DNA of 64,000 nucleotides from Ariolimax columbianus (lineage: Eukaryota; Mollusca; Gastropoda; Stylommatophora; Arionidae), in NCBI GenBank assembly GCA_036924085.1, contig JAVGWX010000007.1, forward strand, positions 39,182,643-39,246,642. Reading direction: 5' to 3'. Positions 24,399-37,856 of this stretch are shown here, piece by piece; the first letter of the stretch is position 1, and each line of letters starts with the position of its first letter. Under the pieces are notes generated by a model. The model worked only from the letters and a program-made list of their open reading frames with translations. It had not been told where the DNA came from and searched no databases. The position numbers and the translations under genes were made by a program.

Positions 24399-24411
24399 AG
24401 TAAAATTACTT
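24399..24411. repeat. Target-site duplication, LINE insertion 1 copy 2 (truncated side)
   Basis: AGTAAAATTACTT, identical to 23,578-23,590; the interrupted monomer resumes with GAAAGTCAGTGG. Confidence 0.9.
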
Positions 24412-26277
24412 GAAAGTCAGTGGAAATGCTTTTAACGTATCCACAAAAATACTGCGTTAGAATTGCAATACATTTGAAAGTGCTGAAAATTGTCTAAACT
24501 TATGATCTGCAATTTTTTTTAAATCGCCTTCTTATCAATTTTGATTTTATAAACATTGGTTTTTCTTGTCAGTAAAATTACTTGAAAGTCAGAAGAAATG
24601 CTTTCAACTTATCCATATAATTAGTGCGTTAAAATTGCAATACATTTCAAAGTGCTGAAAATTGTCTGAACTTATGATCTGCAATTTTTTTTCAAATCGC
24701 CTTTTTTTCAATTTTGATTTTAGAAACATTGGTTTTTCTTGTCAGCAAAATTACTTGAAAGTCAGTGGAAATGCTTTTAATCTATCCACATAATTAGTGT
24801 GTTAAAATTGCAATACATTTCAAAGTGCTGAAAATTGTCTAAACTTATGATCTGCAATTTTTTTTCAAATCACCTTCTTATCAATTTTGATTTTATAAAC
24901 TTTGGTTTTTCTTGTCAGTAAAATTAATTGAAAGTTAATTAAAATGCTTTTAACTTATCCACATATTTAGTGCGTTAAAATTGCAATACATTTAAAAGTG
25001 CTGAAAATTGTCTAAACTTATGATCTGCAATTTTTTTTTAAATCGCGTTTTACTCAATTTTTATTTTAGAAACATTGGTTTTTCTTGTCAGTAAAATTGA
25101 AAGTCAGTAGAAATGCTTTTTACTTATCCACATAATTAGTGCGTTAAAATTGCAATACATTTCAAAGTGCTGAAAATTGTATAAAATTTATGATCTGCAA
25201 TTTTTTTTCAAATCGCCTTCTTATCAATTTTGATTGTAGAAACATTGGTTTTTCTTGTCTGTAAAATTACTTGAAAGTCAGTGGAAATGCTTTTAACTTA
25301 TCCACATAATTACTGCGTTAGAATTGCAATACATTTCAAAGTGCTGAAAATTGTCCAAATTTATGATCTGCAATTTTTTTTAAATCGCCTTATTATCAAT
25401 TTTGATTTTAAAAACATTGGTTTTTCTTGTCTGTAAAATTACTTGAAAGTCAGTGGAAATGCTTTTAACTTATTCACATAATTAGTGCGTTAAAATTGCA
25501 ATACATTTAAAAGTGCTGAAAATTGTTTAAACATGATCTACAAATTTTTTTAAAAAACCTTTTCTACTCAATTTTGATTTTAGAAACATTGGTTTTTCTT
25601 GTCAGTAAAATTACTTAAAAGTCAGTAGAAATGCTTTTAACTTATTCACATAATTAGTGCGTTAAAATTGCAATACATTTCAAAGTGCTGAAAATTGTCT
25701 AAACTTATGATCTGCAATTTTTTTTCAAAAAGCCTGCTTATCAATTTTGATTTTATAAACTTTGGTTTTTCTTGTCAGTAAAATTACTTGAAAGTCACTG
25801 AAAATGCTTTTAACTTATCCACATATTTAGTGCGTTAAAATTGCAATACATTTCAAAGTGCTGAAAATTGTCTAAACTTATGATCTGGAATTTTTTTAAA
25901 ATCGCCTTCTTATCAATTTTGATTTTATAAACATTGGTTTTTCTTGTCAGTAAAATTACTTGAAAGTCAGTGGAAATGCTTTTAACTTATTCAAATAATT
26001 AGTGCGTTAAAATTGCAATACATTTCAAATTGCTGAAAATTGTCTAAACTTATGATCTGCAATGTTTTTTCAAATCGCCTTCTACTCAATTTTGATTTTA
26101 GAAACATTGGTTTTTCTTGTCAGTAAAATTGAAAGTCAGTAGAAATGCTTTTTACTTATCCACATAATTAGTGCGTTAAAATTGCAATACATTTCAAAGT
26201 GCTGAAAATTGTCTAAACATGATCAGCAATATTTTTTCAAATTGCTTTGTACTCAATTTTGATTTTAGAAACAGGGT

Positions 26278-29200
26278 TTTTTATTTGTCAGTAAAATTAC
26301 TTGAAAGTCAGTGGAAATGCTTTTAACGTATCCACAAAAATACTGCGTTAGAATTGCAATACATTTGAAAGTGCTGAAAATTGTCTAAACTTATGATCTG
26401 CAATTTTTTTTAAATCGCCTTCTTATCAATTTTGATTTTATAAACATTGGTTTTTTTTTTCAGTAAAATTACTTGAAAGTCAGTGGAAATGCTTTTAACT
26501 TATTCACATAATTAGTGCGTTAAAATTGCAATACCTTTCAAAGTGCTGAAAATTGTCTAAACGTATGATCTGCAATGTTTTTTCAAATCGCCTTCTACTC
26601 AATTTTGATTTTAGAAACATTGGTTTTTCTTGTCAGTAAAATTAATTGAAAGTCAGTGGAAATGCTTTTAACTTATCCACATAGTTAGTGCGTTAAAATT
26701 GCATTACATTTCAAAGTGCTGAAAATTGTCTAAACATGATCTACAAATTTTTTTAAAAACGTTTTCTACTCAATTTTGATTTTAGAAACATTGGTTTTTC
26801 TTGTCAGTAAAATTACTTGAAAGTCAGTAGAAATGCTTTTAACTTATCCACATAATTAGTGCGTTAAAATTGCAATACATTTCAAAGTGCTGAAAATTGT
26901 CTGAACTTATGATCTGCAATTTTTTTTCAAATCGCCTTTTTTTCAATTTTGATTTTAGAAACATTGGTTTTTCTTGTCAGCAAAATTACTTGAAAGTCAG
27001 TGGAATTGCTTTTAATCTATCCACATAATTAGTGTGTTAAAATTGCAATACATTTCAAAGTGCTGAAAATTGTCTAAACTTGTAATCTGCAATTTTTTTA
27101 AAAATCGCCTTATACTCGGTTTTGATTTTATTAACATTGGTTTTTCTTGTATGTAAAATTACTTGAAAGTCAGTGGAAATGCTTTTAACCTATTCATATA
27201 ATTAGTGTGTTAAAATTGCAATACATTTAAAAGTGCTGAAAATTGTCTAAACTTATGATCTGCAATTTTTTTTCAAATCACCTTCTTATCAATTTTGATT
27301 TTATAAACTTTGGTTTTTCTTGTCAGTAAAATTAATTGAAAGTCAGTTAAAATGCTTTTAACTTATCCACATATTTAGTGCGTTAAAATTGCAATACATT
27401 TAAAAGTGCTGAAAATTGTCTAAACTTATGATCTGCAATTTTTTTTTAAAATCGCGTTTTACTCAATTTTTATTTTAGAAACATTGGTTTTTCTTGTCAG
27501 TAAAATTGAAAGTCAGTAGAAATGCTTTTTACTTATCCACATAATTAGTGCGTTAAAATTGCAATACATTTCAAAGTGCTGAAAATTGTCTAAATTTATG
27601 ATGTGCAATTTTTTTCCAAATCGCCTTTTTATCAATTTTGAATTTAGAAACATTGGTTTTTCTTGTCTGTAAAATTACTTGAAAGTCAGTGGAAATGCTT
27701 TTAACTTATCCACATAATTACTGCGTTAGAATTGCATTACATTTCAAAGTGCTGAAAATTGTCCAAATTTATGATCTGCAATTTTTTTAAAATTGCCTTT
27801 TTATCAATTTTGATTTTAGAAACATTGGTTTTTCTTGTCTGTAAAATTACTTGAAAGTAAGTGGAAATGCTTTTAACTTATCCACATAATTACTGCGTTA
27901 GAATTGCATTACATTTCAAAGTGCTGAAAATTGTCCAAATTTTCAATCTGCAATTTTTTTTCAAATCGCCCTCTTATCAATTTTGATTTTATAAACATTG
28001 GTTTTTCTTATCTGTAAAATTACTTAAAAGTCAGTGGAAGTGCTTTTAACTTATTCACATAATTAGTGCGTTAAAATTGCAATACATTTAAAATTGCTGC
28101 AAATTGTCTAAACATGATCTACAAATTTTTTTCAAAACGCCATATACTCAGTTTTAATTTTAGAAACATTGGTTTTTCTTGTCAGTAAAATTACTTAAAA
28201 GTCAGTGGAAATGCTTTTAACTTATCCACATAATTTGTGCGTTAAAATTGCAATACATTTCAAAGTGCTGAAAATTGTCTAAACATGATCTACACATTTT
28301 TTTAAAAACGTTTTCTACTCAATTTTGATTTTAGAAACATTGGTTTTTCTTGTCAGTAAAATTAATTGAAAGTCAGTAGAAATGCTTTTAACTTATCCAC
28401 ATAATTAGTGCGTTAAATTGCAATAATCTTAAAAGTGCTGAAAATTTTCTAAACTTATGATCTGCAATTTTTTTTCAAATCGCCTTCTTATCAATTTTGA
28501 TTTTATAAACATTGGTTTTTATTGTCAGTAAAATTACATAAAAGTCAGTGGAAATGCTTTTAACTTGTTCACATAATTAGTGTGTTAAAATTGCAATACA
28601 TTTCATAGGGCTGAAAATTGTCTAAACTTATGATCTGCAATTTTTTTTCAAATTGCCTTATACTCAGTTTTGATTTTAGAAACATTGGTTTTTCTTGTCA
28701 GTAAAATTACTTAAAAGTCAGTGGAAATGCTTTTAACTTATCCACATAATTAGTGCGTTAAAATTGCAATACATTTCAAAGTGCTGAAAATTGTCTAAAC
28801 ATGATCTACACATTTTTTTAAAAACATTTTCTAATCAGTTTTGATTTTAGAAACATTGGTTTTTCTTGTCAGTAAAATTAATTGAAAGTCAGTAGAAATG
28901 CTTTTAACTTATCCACATAATTAGTGCGTTAAATTGCAATAATCTTAAAAGTGCTGAAAATTGTCTAAACTTATGATCTGCAATTTTTTTTCAAATCGCC
29001 TTCTTATCAATTTTGATTTTATAAACATTGGTTTTTATTGTCAGTAAAATTACATGAAAGTCAGTGGAAATGCTTTTTACTTGTTCACATAATTAGTGTG
29101 TTAAAATTGCAATACATTTCAAAGGGCTGAAAATTGTCTAAACTTATGATCTGCAATTTTTTTTCAAATCGCCTTATACTCAGTTTTGATTTTGGAAGCA

Positions 29201-31538
29201 TTGGTTTTTCTTATGTGTAAAATTACTTCAAATTCAATGGAAATGCTTTTAACTTATCCAAATAATTAGTGCGTTAAAATTGCAATACATTTCAAAGTGC
29301 TGAAAATTGTCTAAACATGATCTGCAATATTTTTTCAAATCGCTTTCTACTCAATTTTGATTTTAGAAACATTGGTTTTTATTTGTCAGTAAAATTACTT
29401 GAAAGTCAGTGGAAATGCTTTTAACGTATCCACAAAAATACTGCGTTAGAATTGCAATACATTTGAAAGTGCTGAAAATTGTCTAAACTTATGATCTGCA
29501 ATTTTTTTTAAATCGCCTTCTTATCAATTTTGATTTTATAAACATTGGTTTTTCTTGTCAGTAAAATTACTTGAAAGTCAGTGGAAATGCTTTTAACTTA
29601 TTCACATAATTAGTGCGTTAAAATTGCAATACATTTCAAAGTGCTGAAAATTGTCTAAACTTATGATCTGCAATGTTTTTTCAAATCGCCTTCTACTCAA
29701 TTTTGATTTTAGAAACATTGGTTTTTCTTGTCAGTAAAATTAATTGAAAGTCAGTGGAAATGCTTTTAGCTTATCCACATAATTAGTGCGTTAAAATTGC
29801 AATACATTTCAAAGTGCTGAAAATTGTCTGAACTTATGATCTGCAATTTTTTTTCAAATCGCCTTTTTTTCAATTTTGATTTTAGAAACATTGGTTTTTC
29901 TTGTCAGCAAAATTACTTGAAAGTCAGTGGAAATGCTTTTAATCTATCCATATAATTAGTGTGTTAAAATTGCAATACATTTCAAACTGCTGAAAATTGT
30001 CTAAACTTCTGATCTGCAATTTTTTTAAAAATCGCCTTATACTCGGTTTTGATTTTATAAACATTGGTTTTTCTTGTATGTAAAATTACTTGAAAGTCAG
30101 TGGAAATGCTTTTAACCTATCCATATAATTAGTGTGTTAAAATTGCAATACATTTAAAAGTGCTGAAAATTGTCTAAACTTATGATCTGCAATTTTTTTT
30201 CAAATCACCTTCTTATCAATTTTGATTTTATAAACTTTGGTTTTTCTTGTCAGTAAAATTAATTGAAAGTCAGTTAAAATGCTTTTAACTTATCCACATA
30301 TTTAGTGCGTTAAAATTGCAATACATTTAAAAGTGCTGAAAATTGTCTAAACTTATGATCTGCAATTTTTTTTAAAAATCGCGTTTTACTCAATTTTTAT
30401 TTTAGAAACATTGGTTTTTCTTGTCAGTAAAATTGAAAGTCAGTAGAAATGCTTTTTACTTATCCACATAATTAGTGCGTTAAAATTGCAATACATTTCA
30501 AAGTGCTGAAAATTGTCTAAACTTATGATCTGGAATTTTTTTTCAAATAGCCTGCTAATCAATTTTGATTTTATAAACTTTGGTTTTTCTTGTCAGTAAA
30601 ATTACTTGAAAGTCAGTGAAAATGCTTTTAACTTATCCACATATTTAGTGCGTTAAAATTGCAATACATTTCAAAGTGCTGAAAATTGTCTAAACCTATG
30701 ATCTGCAATTTTGTTTAAATCGCCTTATACTCGGTTTTGATTTTAGAAACATTGGTTTTTCTTGTCAGTAAAATTGAAAGTCAGTGGAAATGCTTTTTTC
30801 TTATCCACATATAATCGCCTTCTTATCAATTTTGATTTTATAAACATTGGTTTTTCTTGTCTGTAAAATTACTTGAAAGTCAGTGGAAATGCTTTTAACT
30901 TATTCACATAATTAGTGCGTTAAAATTGCAATACATTTCAAAGTGCTGAAAATTGTCTAAACATGATCTACACATTTTTTAAAAAACATTTTCTAATCAG
31001 TTTTGATTTTAGAAACATTGGTTTTTCTTGTCAGTAAAATTAATTGAAAGTCAGTAGAAATGCTTTTAACTTATCCACATAATTAGTGCGTTAAATTGCA
31101 ATAATCTTAAAAGTGCTGAAAATTGTCTAAACTTATGATCTGCAATTTTTTTTCAAATCGCCTTCTTATCAATTTTGATTTTAATAAACATTGGTTTTTA
31201 TTGTCAGTAAAATTACATGAAAGTCAGTGGAAATGCTTTTTACTTGTTCACATAATTAGTGTGTTAAAATTGCAATACATTTCAAAGGGCTGAAAATTGT
31301 CTAAACTTATGATCTGCAATTTTTTTTCAAATCGCCTTATACTCAGTTTTGATTTTGGAAACATTGGTTTTTCTTGTCTGTAAAATTACTTGAAAGTCAG
31401 TGGAAATGCTTTTAACTTATCCAAATAATTAGTGCGTTAAAATTGCAATACATTTCAAAGTGCTGAAAATTGTCTAAACATGATCTGCAATATTTTTTCA
31501 AATCGCTTTCTACTCAATTTTGATTTTAGAAACATTGG
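26278..31538 (+). repeat. About 5.26 kb higher-order repeat, copy 1 in domain II
   Basis: Counterpart of 5,740-11,000 at +20,538, including the extra monomer near 28,080-28,230 and the nested repeat near 30,900-31,700. Confidence 0.72.
30780..30840 (+). repeat. Shortened monomer junction, second copy
   Basis: TTATCCACATATAATCGCC again, at exactly +20,538 from the junction near 10,273. The same roughly 75 bp is missing. Confidence 0.85.
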
Positions 31539-34500
31539 TTTTTATTTGTCAGTAAAATTACTTGAAAGTCAGTGGAAATGCTTTTAACGTATTCACAAAA
31601 ATACTGCGTTAGAATTGCAATACATTTGAAAGTGCTGAAAATTGTCTAAACTTATGATCTGCAATTTTTTTTAAATCGCCTTCTTATCAATTTTGATTTT
31701 AGAAACATTGGTTTTTCTTGTCAGTAAAATTACTTGAAAGTCAGTGGAAATGCTTTTAACTTATTCACATAATTAGTGCGTTAAAATTGCAATACATTTC
31801 AAAGTGCTGAAAATTGTCTAAACGTATGATCTGCAATGTTTTTTCAAATCGCCTTCTACTCAATTTTGATTTTAGAAACATTGGTTTTTCTTGTCAGTAA
31901 AATTAATTGAAAGTCAGTGGAAATGCTTTTAATTTATCCACATAGTTAGTGCGTTAAAATTGCATTACATTTCAAAGTGCTGAAAATTGTCTAAACATGA
32001 TCTACAAATTTTTTTAAAAACGTTTTCTACTCAATTTTGATTTTAGAAACATTGGTTTTTCTTGTCAGTAAAATTACTTGAAAGTCAGTAGAAATGCTTT
32101 TAACTTATCCACATAATTAGTGCGTTAAAATTGCAATACATTTCAAAGTGCTGAAAATTGTCTGAACTTATGATCTGCAATTTTTTTTCAAATCGCCTTT
32201 TTTTCAATTTTGATTTTAGAAACATTGGTTTTTCTTGTCAGCAAAATTACTTGAAAGTCAGTGGAATTGCTTTTAATCTATCCACATAATTAGTGTGTTA
32301 AAATTGCAATACATTTCAAAGTGCTGAAAATTGTCTAAACTTCTGATCTGCAATTTTTTTTAAATCGCCTTATACTCGGTTTTGATTTTATTAACATTGG
32401 TTTTTCTTGTATGTAAAATTACTTGAAAGTCAGTGGAAATGCTTTTAACCTATTCATATAATTAGTGTGTTAAAATTGCAATACATTTAAAAGTGCTGAA
32501 AATTGTCTAAACTTATGATCTGCAATTTTTTTTCAAATCACCTTCTTATCAATTTTGATTTTATAAACTTTGGTTTTTCTTGTCAGTAAAATTAATTGAA
32601 AGTCAGTTAAAATGCTTTTAACTTATCCACATATTTAGTGCGTTAAAATTGCAATACATTTAAAAGTGCTGAAAATTGTCTAAACTTATGATCTGCAATT
32701 TTTTTTTTAAATCGCGTTTTACTCAATTTTTATTTTAGAAACATTGGTTTTTCTTGTCAGTAAAATTGAAAGTCAGTAGAAATGCTTTTTACTTATCCAC
32801 ATAATTAGTGCGTTAAAATTGCAATACATTTCAAAGTGCTGAAAATTGTCTAAATTTATGATGTGCAATTTTTTTCCAAATCGCCTTTTTATCAATTTTG
32901 AATTTAGAAACAATGGTTTTTCTTGTCTGTAAAATTACTTGAAAGTCAGTGGAAATGCTTTTAACTTATCCACATAATTACTGCGTTAGAATTGCATTAC
33001 ATTTCAAAGTGCTGAAAATTGTCCAAATTTATGATCTGCAATTTTTTTAAAATTGCCTTTTTATCAATTTTGATTTTAGAAACATTGGTTTTTCTTGTCT
33101 GTAAAATTACTTGAAAGTAAGTGGAAATGCTTTTAACTTATCCACATAATTACTGCGTTAGAATTGCATTACATTTCAAAGTGCTGAAAATTGTCCAAAT
33201 TTTCAATCTGCAATTTTTTTTCAAATCGCCCTCTTATCAATTTTGATTTTATAAACATTGGTTTTTCTTATCTGTAAAACTACTTAAAAGTCAGTGGAAG
33301 TGCTTTTAACTTATTCACATAATTTGTGCGTTAAAATTGCAATACATTTCAAAGTGCTGAAAATTGTCTAAACATGATCTACACATTTTTTTAAAAACGT
33401 TTTCTACTCAATTTTGATTTTAGAAACATTGGTTTTTCTTGTCAGTAAAATTAATTGAAAGTCAGTAGAAATGCTTTTAACTTATCCACATAATTAGTGC
33501 GTTAAATTGCAATAATCTTAAAAGTGCTGAAAATTTTTTAAACTTATGATCTGGAATTTTTTTTCAAATCGCCTTCTTATCAATTTTGATTTTATAAACA
33601 TTGGTTTTTATTGTCAGTAAAATTACATAAAAGTCAGTGGAAATGCTTTTAACTTGTTCACATAATTAGTGTGTTAAAATTGCAATACATTTCAAAGGGC
33701 TGAAAATTGTCTAAACTTATGATCTGCAATTTTTTTTCAAATTGCCTTATACTCAGTTTTGATTTTAGAAACATTGGTTTTTCTTGTCAGTAAAATTACT
33801 TAAAAGTCAGTGGAAATGCTTTTAACTTATCCACATAATTAGTGCGTTAAAATTGCAATACATTTCAAAGTGCTGAAAATTGTCTAAACATGATCTACAC
33901 ATTTTTTAAAAAACATTTTCTAATCAGTTTTGATTTTAGAAACATTGGTTTTTCTTGTCAGTAAAATTAATTGAAAGTAAGTAGAAATGCTTTTAACTTA
34001 TCCACATAATTAGTGCGTTAAATTGCAATAATCTTAAAAGTGCTGAAAATTGTCTAAACTTATGATCTGCAATTTTTTTTCAAATCGCCTTCTTATCAAT
34101 TTTGATTTTATAAACATTGGTTTTTATTGTCAGTAAAATTACATGAAAGTCAGTGGAAATGCTTTTTACTTGTTCACATAATTAGTGTGTTAAAATTGCA
34201 ATACATTTCAAAGGGCTGAAAATTGTCTAAACTTATGATCTGCAATTTTTTTTCAAATCGCCTTATACTCAGTTTTGATTTTGGAAGCATTGGTTTTTCT
34301 TATGTGTAAAATTACTTCAAATTCAATGGAAATGCTTTTAACTTATCCAAATAATTAGTGCGTTAAAATTGCAATACATTTCAAAGTGCTGAAAATTGTC
34401 TAAACATGATCTGCAATATTTTTTCAAATCGCTTTCTACTCAATTTTGATTTTAGAAACATTGGTTTTTATTTGTCAGTAAAATTACTTGAAAGTCAGTG

Positions 34501-35820
34501 GAAATGCTTTTAACGTATCCACAAAAATACTGCGTTAGAATTGCAATACATTTGAAAGTGCTGAAAATTGTCTAAACTTATGATCTGCAATTTTTTTTAA
34601 ATCGCCTTCTTATCAATTTTGATTTTATAAACATTGGTTTTTCTTGTCAGTAAATGTACTTGAAAGTCAGTGGAAATGCTTTTAACTTATTAACATAATT
34701 AGTGCGTTAAAATTGCAATACATTTCAAAGTGCTGAAAATTGTCTAAACTTATGATCTGCAATGTTTTTTTAAATCGCCTTCTACTCAATTTTGATTTTA
34801 GAAACATTGGTTTTTCTTGTCAGTAAAATTAATTGAAAGTCAGTGGAAATGCTTTTAGCTTATCCACATAATTAGTGCGTTAAAATTGCAATACATTTCA
34901 AAGTGCTGAAAATTGTCTAAACATGATCTACAAATTTTTTTAAAAACGTTTTCTACTCAATTTTGATTTTAGAAACATTGGTTTTTCTTGTCAGTAAAAT
35001 TACTTGAAAGTCAGTAGAAATGCTTTCAACTTATCCACATAATTAGTGCGTTAAAATTGCAATACATTTCAAAGTGCTGAAAATTGTCTGAACTTATGAT
35101 CTGCAATTTTTTTTCAAATCGCCTTTTTTTCAATTTTGATTTTAGAAACATTGGTTTTTCTTGTCAGCAAAATTACTTGAAAGTCAGTGGAAATGCTTTT
35201 AATCTATCCATATAATTAGTGTGTTAAAATTGCAATACATTTCAAACTGCTGAAAATTGTCTAAACTTGTGATCTGCAATTTTTTTAAAAATCGCCTTAT
35301 ACTCGGTTTTGATTTTATAAACATTGGTTTTTCTTGTATGTAAAATTACTTGAAAGTCAGTGGAAATGCTTTTAACCTATCCATATAATTAGTGTGTTAA
35401 AATTGCAATACATTTAAAAGTGCTGAAAATTGTCTAAACTTATGATCTGCAATTTTTTTTCAAATCACCTTCTTATCAATTTTGATTTTATAAACTTTGG
35501 TTTTTCTTGTCAGTAAAATTAATTGAAAGTCAGTTAAAATGCTTTTAACTTATCCACATATTTAGTGCGTTAAAATTGCAATACATTTAAAAGTGCTGAA
35601 AATTGTATAAACTTATGATCTGCAATTTTTTTTTAAAATCGCGTTTTACTCAATTTTTATTTTAGAAACATTGGTTTTTCTTGTCAGTAAAATTGAAAGT
35701 CAGTAGAAATGCTTTTTACTTATCCACATAATTAGTGCGTTAAAATTGCAATACATTTCAAAGTGCTGAAAATTGTCTAAACTTATGATCTGGAATTTTT
35801 TTTCAAATAGCCTGCTAATC
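31539..35820 (+). repeat. About 5.1-5.3 kb higher-order repeat, copy 2 in domain II
   Basis: Counterpart of 11,001-14,928 plus about 350 bp. It lacks the 346 bp dimer duplication of domain I, so at its end it stays collinear with the preceding HOR copy at offset 5,260 (30,551 vs 35,811). It terminates at the switch to domain III. Confidence 0.72.
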
Positions 35821-36689
35821 AATTTTGATTTTATAAACATTGGTTTTTCTTGTCTGTAAAATTACTTGAAAGTCAGTGGAAATGCTTTTAACTTATCCAC
35901 ATAATTACTGCGTTAGAATTGCATTACATTTCAAAGTGCTGAAAATTGTCCAAATTTATGATCTGCAATTTTTTTTAAAATCGCCTTTTTATCAATTTTG
36001 ATTTTATAAACATTGGTTTTTATTGTCTGTAAAATTACTTGAAAGTAAGTGGAAATGCTTTTAACTTATCCACATAATTACTGCGTTAGAATTTCATTAC
36101 ATTTCAAAGTGCTGAAAATTGTCCAAATTTTCAATGTGCAATTTTTTTTCAAATCGCCTTCTTATCAATTTCTATTTTATAAACATTGGTTTTTCTTGTC
36201 TGTAAAATTACTTGAAAGTCAGTGGAAATGCTTTTAACTTATTCACATAATTAGTGCGTTAAAATTGCAATACATTTAAATGTGCTGAAAATTGTCTAAA
36301 CATGATCTACAAATTTTTTTAAAAACGTTTTCTACTCAATTTTGATTTTTAGAAACATTGGTTTTTCTTGTCAGTAAAATTACTTGAAAGTCAGTAGAAA
36401 TGCTTTTAACTTATCCACATAATTAGTGCGTTAAAATTGCAATACATTTCAAAGTACTAAAAATTGTCTGAACTTATGATCTGCAATTTTTTTTCAAATC
36501 GCCTTTTTTTCTATTTTGATTTTAGAAACATTGGTTTTTCTTGTCAGCAAAATTACTTGAAAGTCAGTGGAAATGCTTTTAACCTATACACATAATTAGT
36601 GTGTTAAAATTGCAATACATTTCAAAGTGCTGAAAATTGTCTAAACTTCTGATCTGCAATTTTTTTTCAAATCACCTTCTTATCAATTT

Positions 36690-36720
36690 TGATTTTATAA
36701 ACTATAAAATTACTTGAAAG
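36690..36720 (+). repeat. Deleted-monomer class marker (16 bp loss), first example
   Basis: TTTATAAACTATAAAATTAC lacks the ATTGGTTTTTCTTGTC-like segment found in other monomers. The same junction recurs across domain III, for example near 38,580, 40,800, 43,020, 44,215, 45,410, 47,975, 50,205, 51,215, 53,795, 56,190, 57,380, 59,955 and 62,870. I did not find it in domains I or II, where the corresponding monomers read ATAAACTTTGGTTTTTCTTG. Confidence 0.85.
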
Positions 36721-37475
36721 TCAGTTAAAATGCTTTTAACTTATCCACATATTTAGTGCGTTAAAATTGCAATACATTTAAAAGTGCTGAAAATTGTATA
36801 AACTTATGATCTACAATTTTTTTTAAAATCGCGTTTTACTCAATTTTTATTTTAGAAACATTGGTTTTTCTTGTCAGTAAAATTGAAAGTCAGTAGAAAT
36901 GCTTTTTACTTATCCACATAATTAGTGCGTTAAAATTGCAATACATTTCAAAGTGCTGAAAATTGTCTAAATTTATGATCTGAAATGTTTTTTCAAATCG
37001 CCTTTTTATCAATTTTGATTTTAGAAACATTGGTTTTTCTTGTCTGTAAAATTACTTGAAAGTCAGTGGAAATGCTTTTAACTTATCCTCATAATTACTG
37101 CGTTAGAATTGCATTACATTTCAAAGTGCTGAAAGTTGTCGAAATTTATGATCTGCAATTTTTTTTTAAATCGCCTTCTTATCAATTTTGATTTTATAAA
37201 CATTGGTTTTTCTTGTCTGTAAAATTACTTGAAAGTAAGTGGAAATGCTTTTAACTTATCCACATAATTACTGCGTTAGAATTGCATTACATTTCAAAGT
37301 GCTGAAAATTGTCCAAATTTTCAATCTGCAATTTTTTTTCAAATCGCCCTGTTATCAATTTTGATTTTATAAACATTGATTTTTCTTGTCTATAAAATTA
37401 CTTGAAAGTCAGTGGAAATGCTTTTAACTTATTCACATAATTAGTGCGTTATAATTGCAATACATTTAAAAGTGC

Positions 37476-37487
37476 TGAAAATTGTTT
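37476..37487. other. Empty (pre-insertion) site for LINE insertion 2
   Basis: TGAAAATTGTTT runs straight into AAACATGATCTAC with no insert. The neighbouring variants match the flanks of insertion 2: ACATTGATTTTTC before it and CATTGGTATTTCTTG after it. The same empty site lies at 39,357-39,368 in the second 1,881 bp unit. Confidence 0.85.
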
Positions 37488-37856
37488 AAACATGATCTAC
37501 AAATTTTTTTTAAAAACCTTTTCTACTCAATTTTGATTTTAGAAACATTGGTATTTCTTGTCAGTAAAATTACTTGAAAGTCAGTAGAAATACTTTTAAC
37601 TTATCCACATAATTAGTGCGTTAAAATTGCAATACATTTCAAAGTGCTGAAAATTGTCTAAACTTATGATCTGCAATTTTTTTTCAAATAGCCTGCTTAT
37701 CAATTTTGATTTTATAAACCTTGGTTTTTCTTGTCAGTAAAATTACTTGAAAGTCAGTGAAAATGCTTTTAACTTATCCACATATTTAGTGCGTTAACAT
37801 TGCAATACATTTCAAAGTGCTGAAAATTGTCTAAACTTATGATCTGCAATTTTGTT

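Larger units (their letters stand above)
20666..35820 (+). repeat. 20.5 kb superunit, copy 2 (incomplete)
   Basis: Matches copy 1 at offset 20,538 until about 35,467, then at offset 20,192 for about 300 bp (a 346 bp difference, two monomers). It then continues as material like 30,190-30,560 (shared CCTGCTAATC at 30,551 and 35,811) before switching to domain III sequence near 35,820. Only scattered substitutions and homopolymer-length differences separate it from copy 1. Confidence 0.85.
24412..35820 (+). repeat. Satellite array, remainder of domain II
   Basis: About 11.4 kb of direct monomers collinear with 3,874-15,300. It includes the second-copy versions of the 5.26 kb HOR and the shortened-monomer junction. 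No genes or other elements were seen. Confidence 0.96.
35976..37856 (+). repeat. 1,881 bp tandem higher-order repeat, unit 1 (11 monomers)
   Basis: All variants between about 35,976 and 37,856 recur at +1,881, including CCTATACACATAATTAGTG, GGTATTTCTTGTCAG, AAACATTGATTTTTCTTG and ACCTTGGTTTTTC. The two units look essentially identical. The length equals eleven 171 bp monomers. Confidence 0.92.
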
